A DNA stretch of 5,412 nt from NCBI GenBank assembly GCA_024642325.1, contig JAHEBI010000198.1, positions 1 through 5,412 of the forward strand, given 5' to 3'. The notes below the pieces were generated by a model. That model was not told the DNA's origin. It did no database searches and saw only the letters and a program-made list of their open reading frames with translations. A program made the position numbers and the translations under genes. Shown piece by piece: positions 1 to 4,997 of the stretch (position 1 is its first letter; the number at the start of each line of letters is the position of its first letter). This DNA is from Eudoraea sp. Lineage in GTDB: Bacteria; Bacteroidota; Bacteroidia; Flavobacteriales; Flavobacteriaceae.

Positions 1-615
1 GTTGACGGATGGAGCCAGGCTGTTGAGACCGTTAATTTTTTAATTGAGTTAAAAACAACCCATCAATGTGTTTTTTTAAGGGGGAACCACGATGAATTGT
101 GTTATGACTGGTTAAGAACAGGTAAGGATAATCCAATGTGGTTGCAACATGGAGGAATTGCAAGTATCTCTTCTTATATGGAAATGGGGGAGGGTTTAAA
201 AGGAATTCATATGGATTTTTATTCTGATCTGGAAAATTATTATCTGGATGATAGAAACCGCTTGTTTGTTCATGCTGGTTTTACCAATTTAAAAGGAGTA
301 AAATTTGAATATGTCCCAAAAATATTTTATTGGGACAGAACTTTATGGGAACTGGCATTATCCCTAAATCCGCAACTATCTAAAACGGATATTTTTTATC
401 CGGATCGACTCGCCAATTACAGTGAAATTTACATTGGTCATACTCCTGTTACCCGAATTGGTAAAACCACTCCTCAAATGGCTGGGAATGTTTGGAATAT
501 TGACACAGGGGCTGCTTTTAAAGGGCCATTGTCAATTATGGATGTAAATTCAAAACAAGTCTGGCAGAGTGATCCTGTCTACCTCTTTTATCCAAATGAA
601 AAAGGCAGAAATTAA
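1..615 (+). CDS. Metallophosphoesterase (serine/threonine phosphatase-like), N-terminus cut by window edge
   Basis: The frame is open from base 1, so the true start lies upstream; 204 residues are visible. The fragment opens on VDGWSQ, the tail of the family's GDxVDG metal-binding block. The phosphatase signature RGNHDE follows (residues 27-32, bases 79-96), with metal ligand N29 and catalytic H30. Further histidine ligands sit in FVHAG (H91) and IGHTP (H147), and the C-terminus carries the typical NIDTGAAFKG stretch. The first DxH motif must lie in the missing part, probably about 35-45 residues given a usual length near 240-250. Members are cytosolic dinuclear-metal phosphatases annotated as protein phosphatases or diadenosine tetraphosphatase-like enzymes; the substrate cannot be told from sequence. 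A TTG at base 97 is not the start, because the catalytic motif precedes it. The desaturase gene follows after 64 bases on the same strand. Confidence 0.9.
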   Translation, partial: VDGWSQAVETVNFLIELKTTHQCVFLRGNHDELCYDWLRTGKDNPMWLQHGGIASISSYMEMGEGLKGIHMDFYSDLENYYLDDRNRLFVHAGFTNLKGVKFEYVPKIFYWDRTLWELALSLNPQLSKTDIFYPDRLANYSEIYIGHTPVTRIGKTTPQMAGNVWNIDTGAAFKGPLSIMDVNSKQVWQSDPVYLFYPNEKGRN

Positions 616-625
616 AAATTTGAAT

Positions 626-665
626 TATATCTGCAATAATTTCAGAATTTTATTGTCGTACTTTG
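626..665 (+). promoter_or_regulatory. Weak candidate promoter for the desaturase gene
   Basis: The 64-base gap holds two imperfect matches to the Bacteroidetes -7 box TAnnTTTG: TATATCTG at 626-633 (one mismatch) and GTACTTTG at 658-665 (a TA-TTTG with one base fewer between the two halves). Neither has a TTG at the expected 19-base distance upstream, and the second would leave a leader of only about 8 bases. Read-through from the phosphatase gene is equally possible. No Shine-Dalgarno sequence precedes the ATG at 680, as is common in this phylum. Confidence 0.2.
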
Positions 666-679
666 CAAGAAAATAGTTT

Positions 680-1675
680 ATGTCTACTAAAAATATAAGA
701 CTTGAGGTAATGCAGGCAATTGAACCAAAAGTTGCCGGTTTTATGGATTCTTTTTTGATTCCAATTGATGAAATATGGCAGCCCTCAGACTTTCTTCCGG
801 ATTCGCGCAGTGATAATTTTTATGATGAGGTAGAACAAATTAGAGAGGAATCCAAAGAATTGGGATATGATTTTTGGGTAACCATGGTTGCCGATACAAT
901 TACCGAAGAAGCTTTGCCAACATATGAATCCTGGTTAATGGATGTTGAGGGGATTAACCAACATACGGAGGAACCAAGTGGCTGGTCTAAATGGGTGAGA
1001 GCATGGACAGCTGAAGAAAACAGACATGGTGATGTGCTTAACAAATTTTTGTACCTCTCAGGGAGAGTAAATATGAGGGAAGTTGAGATCTCCACACAGT
1101 ACCTGCTGAATGATGGTTTTGATATAGGAACAGACAGGGACCCATATAAGAATTTTGTGTATACTTCATTCCAGGAATTAGCTACCAATATTTCTCATAA
1201 AAGGGTAGGTCAGTTAGCGAAGAAAAAAGGCAATACGCTAATTAGTAAAATGTGCAGCATAATTGCAGGTGATGAAATGCGACATCATTTGGCCTACAGG
1301 GAATTTGTTAAAACCATTTTTGAACAGGACCCTAATGGTATGATGCTTGCATATGGAGATATGATGAAGAGAAAAATTGTAATGCCGGCTCATTTTTTAA
1401 GGGAATCGGGAGAAGGTATTGGTCTTGCATTTGAAAATTTCTCCGTTTGCGCACAAAGGTTGGGAGTGTATACTTCTCAGGATTATATAGACATCTTTAA
1501 TAAATTAAATCAATACTGGGACCTGGAAAGCTTAAGGAGCCTTTCGGACGATGCCCAAAAGGCCAGGGACTACCTTTTAAATATGCCGGCACGCTTACAG
1601 CGAATAGCCGAAAGAATGAAACTAAGTGAGGATCAATTCAGGTTTAAATGGGTAGAAGCCAATGGAATGCTATAA
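680..1675 (+). CDS. Acyl-[acyl-carrier-protein] desaturase, soluble di-iron (plant stearoyl-ACP desaturase type)
   Basis: A complete 331-residue protein of the fatty acid desaturase type 2 family. These soluble enzymes use two irons, O2 and ferredoxin-delivered electrons to place a cis double bond in an acyl chain bound to ACP. All six expected iron ligands are visible: E76 in TEEALPTY, E113 and H116 in AEENRHGD, E166 in TSFQELAT, and E199 and H202 in GDEMRHH. T169, equivalent to the oxygen-site threonine (T199) of the castor enzyme, is kept. The blocks WTAEENRHGD, LYLSGRV, MPAH and AQRLGVYT are nearly identical to plant plastid enzymes. There is no transit or signal peptide. The length suits bacterial members, which are shorter than the roughly 363-residue mature castor protein. 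The ATG at 680 gives the full N-terminus. Chain-length and double-bond position specificity cannot be read here. A strong terminator begins right after the stop codon. Confidence 0.95.
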   Translation: MSTKNIRLEVMQAIEPKVAGFMDSFLIPIDEIWQPSDFLPDSRSDNFYDEVEQIREESKELGYDFWVTMVADTITEEALPTYESWLMDVEGINQHTEEPSGWSKWVRAWTAEENRHGDVLNKFLYLSGRVNMREVEISTQYLLNDGFDIGTDRDPYKNFVYTSFQELATNISHKRVGQLAKKKGNTLISKMCSIIAGDEMRHHLAYREFVKTIFEQDPNGMMLAYGDMMKRKIVMPAHFLRESGEGIGLAFENFSVCAQRLGVYTSQDYIDIFNKLNQYWDLESLRSLSDDAQKARDYLLNMPARLQRIAERMKLSEDQFRFKWVEANGML

Positions 1676-1706
1676 AAAAAAGGCCGGATAATTCCCGGTC
1701 TTTTTT
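1676..1706. terminator. Bidirectional intrinsic terminator between convergent genes
   Basis: A run of six A (1676-1681) and GGCCGG (1682-1687) pair with CCGGTC (1695-1700) and six T (1701-1706), with one G-T wobble and a 7-base loop. This gives a 12-bp hairpin with a U-tract on either strand. It starts directly after the desaturase stop and ends one base before the stop codon of the leftward gene at 1708, so it serves both convergent transcripts. Confidence 0.9.
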
Positions 1707-1707
1707 A

Positions 1708-2232
1708 TTATAATTTACCATGTTTATGTTCTTCCTGCCATTTGTGCAATTCTTTCCATTTTCCTTCATAACACATTTTAGCCTGCATTGGCCACGAAGC
1801 AGGATCGTGAACTTTATAACGATCCCCTCCTGAATCCAAAACTTCCTGACATTTCCGAACCGAAGTATTAGACAGGGCTTTCCAGGTCTTTATATCATAA
1901 TTATGAAATAGCCCTTCAATCTTGGGGCCAATACCTTCCACTACCTTTAGATCATCCGGTTTAATATTTTTGCCAAATGCAGCCTTGGCTGCATTTTTAT
2001 CAAAAGAGATTTTTGAAGGAACCACCTCAGAATTTTTATCTTTAATTTTTTTATTACAAGAAGCAAGATCAGCTTCTAATTTTGCATTTTGATCTTTCAG
2101 AAAATTTAACTCTGAAGAAAGGTCAATTGCTGTATTTCCTCCTTTGCCCAGTAAATATCCAAAAACAGAACAAAGAACCCCAACAAGAATAGGGATAAGC
2201 CAACACCAGATATTAATACTTTCAAAATTCAT
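1708..2232 (-). CDS. Membrane-anchored coiled-coil protein with C-terminal helix-hairpin-helix-like domain, function unknown
   Basis: A 174-residue protein in three parts. Residues 9-29 form one hydrophobic span ending in GYLLGK; the lysine after it suggests the bulk of the protein lies in the cytoplasm. Residues 38-68 are a heptad-like charged helix (SELNFLKDQNAKLEADL), probably a short coiled coil. Residues 92-170 hold a compact domain starting DDLKVVEGIGPKIEGLF, with the GIGP hairpin at 100-103 typical of helix-hairpin-helix folds, followed by a conserved-looking block rich in W, K and H (HDPASWPMQAK, GKWKELHKWQEE). From memory, similar proteins are widespread in Bacteroidetes as hypothetical proteins, sometimes loosely named after ribosomal protein L21 or DUF4332. 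HhH folds often bind DNA without sequence preference, but binding here is inference. The start at 2232 lies 12 bases after the upstream gene's stop codon, so the two are probably co-transcribed. No Shine-Dalgarno sequence is visible. Confidence 0.85.
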   Translation of the reverse strand: MNFESINIWCWLIPILVGVLCSVFGYLLGKGGNTAIDLSSELNFLKDQNAKLEADLASCNKKIKDKNSEVVPSKISFDKNAAKAAFGKNIKPDDLKVVEGIGPKIEGLFHNYDIKTWKALSNTSVRKCQEVLDSGGDRYKVHDPASWPMQAKMCYEGKWKELHKWQEEHKHGKL

Positions 2233-2244
2233 AAGTTTTTATAT

Positions 2245-2451
2245 TTAGTTGTTTTTATACAATACTTCATCCTTGCTATAATCTTTGGTATATTCAATGT
2301 CTATTGTACTTTCGGCAATAGACAAATCCTTACTTTCTATGTTAGCGAGGTCATCATCTAGCCCACATTCACTACAGTACATTACAAAAAAATAAATCCC
2401 AGCTAATATGGTAATAATAATTCCAAGCAAGTTAGTTGTCCTTTTTGTCAT
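2245..2451 (-). CDS. Small single-span membrane protein, function unknown
   Basis: A 68-residue protein with a basic N-terminus (MTKRTTN), one hydrophobic span at about residues 8-25 (LLGIIITILAGIYFFVMY), a CxxC pair just past it (C26, C29), and a strongly acidic tail (DDD at 32-34, many D and E to the end). The positive-inside rule puts the tail in the periplasm. The TM-plus-cysteine start resembles, from memory, the N-terminal anchor of some flavobacterial OmpA-family proteins, but no OmpA domain follows, so it is either a free-standing relative or a remnant. It is the first gene of a likely two-gene unit with the HhH-like gene, in the same frame but with two in-frame stops between them. 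I see no convincing promoter box upstream. It could also be a chance frame, although the membrane-protein architecture and the close spacing argue for a real gene. Confidence 0.7.
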   Translation of the reverse strand: MTKRTTNLLGIIITILAGIYFFVMYCSECGLDDDLANIESKDLSIAESTIDIEYTKDYSKDEVLYKNN

Positions 2452-2710
2452 GGCAATTAGCTATTTATCGTTATGTATACAATGTATTAAAAAAATCTTA
2501 ATTTTTGTTAGAATTAAGGACAAGTCACACTTTAATTACAACCATTCACACATTTATTCGGGCCAACTATAACTTACGCTTATTTTAATTGAAGCCCATT
2601 TAGGAAATTTGATAAATTTTGAGTTGATACCCTATCTCTCCCGACAAGGATCGGCATTGTAAATAGGCTTAAATAGCTATCAAAAGAAAAGTTTGAATTA
2701 GTTAGGAATC

Positions 2711-2748
2711 CCGTTGTTATTAAGTCCTGTAATAGCAACGGTTTTTTT
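2711..2748 (+). terminator. Strong rightward intrinsic terminator with no gene upstream
   Basis: CCGTTGTTATTA (2711-2722) pairs with TAATAGCAACGG (2730-2741) over 12 bp with a single G-T wobble around a 7-base loop (AGTCCTG). Seven T follow at once (2742-2748). This is the classic form on the + strand; on the - strand no U-tract follows the hairpin. Both neighbouring genes are read leftward, so the transcript it ends is unknown. Confidence 0.8.
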
Positions 2749-2809
2749 ATGGGTATCAAAATTTACACCCCAATCTTTTAATAACTTATTTTTTTGCAAA
2801 TGGTAAATC

Positions 2810-2894
2810 CTTGTGATGAAATTGTAATTTAAAAAGAAGAATAGATATTCTGCTACTTAATAACACCCCGGGATATTCATCACAAGCCTTTTTT
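2810..2894 (+). repeat. 11-bp perfect inverted repeat with inner palindrome, followed by a T-run
   Basis: CTTGTGATGAA (2810-2820) is mirrored by TTCATCACAAG (2876-2886) across a 55-base loop. The loop holds a second hairpin, AGAATA-GA-TATTCT (2838-2851). Six T (2889-2894) follow two bases after the right arm, so on the + strand it resembles a second, long-looped terminator downstream of the one at 2711-2748. The loop is long for a terminator; it could instead be a structured RNA element. Confidence 0.5.
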
Positions 2895-2910
2895 ATGTGG
2901 ATATAAAATA

Positions 2911-2972
2911 CCTGCCGAAACTTTAACTTCGTAATAATCAAATATATTAAACTCGGTTAAAGTTTCGGCAGG
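2911..2972 (-). terminator. Perfect 17-bp inverted repeat downstream of the aldehyde dehydrogenase, probable terminator hairpin
   Basis: CCTGCCGAAACTTTAAC (2911-2927) and GTTAAAGTTTCGGCAGG (2956-2972) are exact reverse complements across 28 bases of AT-rich loop. It begins 8 bases after the stop codon of the leftward dehydrogenase gene, the usual place for a transcription end or mRNA-stabilising hairpin. On the - strand the stem is followed by TATTTTATA, which is U-rich but not a clean U-tract, so termination is likely but not certain. A copy of a dispersed palindromic repeat is the alternative. Confidence 0.6.
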
Positions 2973-2980
2973 GATTATAA

Positions 2981-4534
2981 TTACAGATCAAATTTTATTC
3001 CTTGTGCCAAAGGCAATTTAGTGGTATAGTTAATCGTATTTGTTTGTCTTCGCATATAAACTTTCCAGGCATCAGAACCACTTTCACGGCCTCCTCCGGT
3101 CTCTTTTTCTCCACCAAATGCTCCCCCAATTTCTGCGCCGGAAGTTCCAATATTTACATTGGCAATACCACAATCACTGCCAGCGGCAGAAAGAAAGTTT
3201 TCTGCTTCCCTTAAATTATTGGTCATGATAGCAGATGAAAGTCCCTGAACTACCCCGTTTTGAATTTTTATGGCATTGTGCACGTCCCCTGAATATTTCA
3301 ACAAATAAAGGATAGGTGCAAAAGTTTCATGCTGTACTATCTCATACGAATTATCCGCTTCTGCTATTGCCGGATAAACATAACAACCACTTTCGAAACC
3401 TTCTCCTTCCAGGACACCACCTTCCAAAATTAAATTACCGCCTTCTGCCAATACTTGCTGAAGGGCTTTTTGATACATTGCTACAGCATCTTTGTCTATT
3501 AAAGGGCCAACATGATTATTCTCATCCAGCGGGTTGCCAATTCGAAGTTGTTTATAGGCGGCAACTATTGAATCTTTTACCTGATCGTAAATAGATTCAT
3601 GTATAATAAGCCTTCTGGTAGAAGTACATCTCTGGCCGGCTGTGCCAACTGCTCCGAATACAGCTCCTATGACCGTCATTTTTATATCAGCATCCGGCGT
3701 AACTATAATCGCATTATTCCCACCTAGTTCAAGAAGAGATTTTCCTAATCTTGCTGCAACTGCCTGTGCGACAATTTTTCCCATGCGAATTGAACCAGTA
3801 GCGGAAATCAATGGGATTCTATTATCATTTGTCATCATTTCGCCCACTTTATAATCTCCATTTATCAGGCAGGAAATACCTTCCGGCAGACCATTGGCCT
3901 TAAATACTTCAGCTGCAATATTTTGACAGGCTATGCCACAAAGCGGCGTTTTTTCTGAAGGCTTCCAAACACTCACGTCCCCACAAATCCATGCAAGAGC
4001 CGAATTCCATGCCCAGACAGCGACCGGGAAATTAAAAGCTGAAATTATCCCAACAATTCCCAATGGATGGTATTGTTCATACATGCGATGCCCCGGCCTT
4101 TCCGAATGCATGGATAGCCCGTATAATTGTCGGGAAAGCCCGACCGCAAAATCACATATGTCTATCATTTCCTGTACTTCGCCAAGTCCTTCCTGATAAG
4201 ATTTTCCCATTTCGTACGAAACTAATTTACCCAGGGGTTCCTTTAATTCGCGTAGTTTATTTCCAAACTGACGAACAATTTCGCCTCTTAGAGGGGCGGG
4301 TTTTTTTCGCCAAACCTGAAAGGCTTCAGATGCAGTTTTAATAGCTTTTTCATAATCATTTTGGGAAGTACTTTTAACTTTACCAATTAAGGCCCCGTCA
4401 ACAGGTGAGTATGAGGCCATAATTTCCCCGGAGGAAAAATAATCGGAACCGGTTGAAGTACCATTGTTAATTTCCTTAACCCCTAATTTTTTCAACGCTT
4501 GGTCTATTCCAAAATCCACAGCAACTAGTGTCAT
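2981..4534 (-). CDS. amaB: ALDH7/antiquitin-type aldehyde dehydrogenase (L-piperidine-6-carboxylate / alpha-aminoadipate semialdehyde dehydrogenase)
   Basis: A complete 517-residue NAD(P)-dependent aldehyde dehydrogenase. Catalytic residues are in place: N168 in AFNFP, K191 in WKPSE (cofactor), E269 in LLELGGNN, nucleophile C303 in GQRCTSTRR and E403 in HETFAP. The family-specific blocks match ALDH7 along the whole length: GEVQE, DICDYAVGLSR-like (DICDFAVGLSRQLYG), GQRCTSTRR, AEIGGAFGGEKETGGGRESGSDAWK and LPLAQGIKFD. The arginine before the catalytic cysteine (R302) and a glutamate in GEVQE (E119 or E122) probably correspond to the ion pair that reads the aminoadipate end in antiquitin. ALDH7 enzymes oxidise alpha-aminoadipate semialdehyde, in equilibrium with piperideine-6-carboxylate, to 2-aminoadipate in lysine catabolism; the exact substrate here is inferred. 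The symbol follows usage for bacterial orthologues. The gene has its own promoter 36 bases upstream of the ATG and a hairpin after its stop. Cytosolic, no signal peptide. Confidence 0.93.
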   Translation of the reverse strand: MTLVAVDFGIDQALKKLGVKEINNGTSTGSDYFSSGEIMASYSPVDGALIGKVKSTSQNDYEKAIKTASEAFQVWRKKPAPLRGEIVRQFGNKLRELKEPLGKLVSYEMGKSYQEGLGEVQEMIDICDFAVGLSRQLYGLSMHSERPGHRMYEQYHPLGIVGIISAFNFPVAVWAWNSALAWICGDVSVWKPSEKTPLCGIACQNIAAEVFKANGLPEGISCLINGDYKVGEMMTNDNRIPLISATGSIRMGKIVAQAVAARLGKSLLELGGNNAIIVTPDADIKMTVIGAVFGAVGTAGQRCTSTRRLIIHESIYDQVKDSIVAAYKQLRIGNPLDENNHVGPLIDKDAVAMYQKALQQVLAEGGNLILEGGVLEGEGFESGCYVYPAIAEADNSYEIVQHETFAPILYLLKYSGDVHNAIKIQNGVVQGLSSAIMTNNLREAENFLSAAGSDCGIANVNIGTSGAEIGGAFGGEKETGGGRESGSDAWKVYMRRQTNTINYTTKLPLAQGIKFDL

Positions 4535-4570
4535 TTTATAACTTTTTAAAGGTAATTTGTTAGATTAGGA

Positions 4571-4600
4571 CAAAGCTACGAATAATAGTGATTATGCCAG
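4571..4600 (-). promoter_or_regulatory. Bacteroidetes-type promoter of the aldehyde dehydrogenase gene
   Basis: Read on the - strand, TAGCTTTG (4578-4571) is a perfect match to the Bacteroidetes primary-sigma -7 box TAnnTTTG. CTG (4600-4598), two of three matches to the -33 TTG, sits exactly 19 bases upstream. Transcription would start around 4563-4566, giving a leader of about 30 bases before the ATG at 4534. An 8-bp palindrome TTCTAGAA (4608-4615) lies just upstream of the -33 element and could be an operator. Confidence 0.7.
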
Positions 4601-4617
4601 CTTAAAGTTCTAGAATC

Positions 4618-4986
4618 TTAGGGCTGATTTACAAAGACTAGGAGCAGTGTAATTAAGGCGGGCAGGGCCTGGACCATAAATATTTTTTTGTCTGCAGTTA
4701 ATGCCCCAAAAATACCTGCAATTGCAACACAGCATAGGAAAAAGATTGAAACGCGTGTATTCCAAACTACATCCTGAATAAAAAATGTCCAAATAAGGCC
4801 AGCAGATAAAAAACCATTATAAAGACCCTGGTTTGCTGCCATTGATTTTGTTGGCTCGAACATTTCCTTTGGTAAATTTTTAAAAATCTTTTTACCCCGG
4901 GTATTCCAGGCAAACATTTCAAACCAAAGGAAATATAAGTGCAGTGCAGCAATAATCCCAATAAAAACAGTAATCACAATTGTCAT
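4618..4986 (-). CDS. DUF1304 family integral membrane protein
   Basis: A 122-residue, four-span membrane protein, the usual length of the DUF1304 family. Hydrophobic segments are at about residues 3-24, 52-70, 79-97 and 101-119. Family-typical features are H16 and the WFEMFAW stretch (21-27) at the end of the first span, and ANQGLYNGFLSAGLIW (51-66) opening the second. No biochemical function is established for the family. The gene starts 11 bases after the dioxygenase stop codon and has a recognisable ribosome-binding site, so the two almost certainly share a transcript. The aldehyde dehydrogenase follows after 83 bases but has its own promoter. Location next to a tryptophan-catabolic enzyme hints at a role in transport or membrane adaptation, but that is only context. 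Confidence 0.9.
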   Translation of the reverse strand: MTIVITVFIGIIAALHLYFLWFEMFAWNTRGKKIFKNLPKEMFEPTKSMAANQGLYNGFLSAGLIWTFFIQDVVWNTRVSIFFLCCVAIAGIFGALTADKKIFMVQALPALITLLLVFVNQP

Positions 4987-4997
4987 TTTTCACCTTC
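4987..4997 (-). promoter_or_regulatory. Shine-Dalgarno sequence of the DUF1304 gene
   Basis: On the - strand GAAGGTGAAAA fills the gap between the dioxygenase stop and the ATG at 4986. AGGTGA can pair with the 16S rRNA 3' end. It is the only clear Shine-Dalgarno sequence in the window; the other complete genes have A/T-rich leaders without one. It supports the choice of start. Confidence 0.55.

Larger units (their letters stand above)
2452..2980. other. 529-base intergenic region with several inverted repeats and no supported gene
   Basis: Neither strand has a credible coding frame here. The left part (2452-2620) is very AT-rich and should hold the promoter of the leftward pair, but I find no good -7/-33 match. 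From 2624 on, inverted repeats crowd together. TTGATACCC (2624-2632) is mirrored by GGGTATCAA (2751-2759). Inside it lie a small CCGA/TCGG hairpin (2641-2654), the palindrome ATAGCTAT (2673-2680) and a strong rightward terminator (2711-2748). An 11-bp inverted repeat (2810-2886) and a perfect 17-bp one (2911-2972) follow. The rightward terminator has no matching gene, so an unannotated rightward transcript is possible. Confidence 0.8.

Noticed and set aside
820..1188. 122-codon frame on the - strand inside the desaturase gene
   Set aside because: A shadow of the desaturase, whose six iron ligands fix the true strand and frame.
2233..2247. Possible frameshift or read-through fusion of the small membrane protein with the HhH-like protein, since both share a frame
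   Set aside because: Two in-frame stops (TAA at 2247-2245 and at 2241-2239) separate them, and the second protein has its own ATG and membrane span, so they are two genes.
2498..2585. Short + strand frame starting at a TTG just before the orphan terminator
   Set aside because: About 27 codons, non-ATG start, no ribosome-binding site and an unremarkable composition; not enough to call a gene.
2580..2762. Open - strand frame of about 60 codons with an ATG at 2657 (25 codons to the stop)
   Set aside because: Only the short ATG part could be translated, there is no ribosome-binding site, the frame runs through the terminator hairpin, and the residues match no family I know. This length occurs by chance in six frames.
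2867..2872. CCCGGG palindrome in the intergenic region
   Set aside because: A six-base palindrome is expected by chance and is not repeated nearby.
3002..4341. Several + strand frames of 62-92 codons inside the dehydrogenase gene
   Set aside because: Antisense shadows of a fully intact ALDH7 gene; their sequences look like no protein family.
4610..4961. Two - strand frames of 60-64 codons overlapping the DUF1304 gene
   Set aside because: Alternative frames; the DUF1304 frame has family motifs, four membrane spans and the ribosome-binding site.
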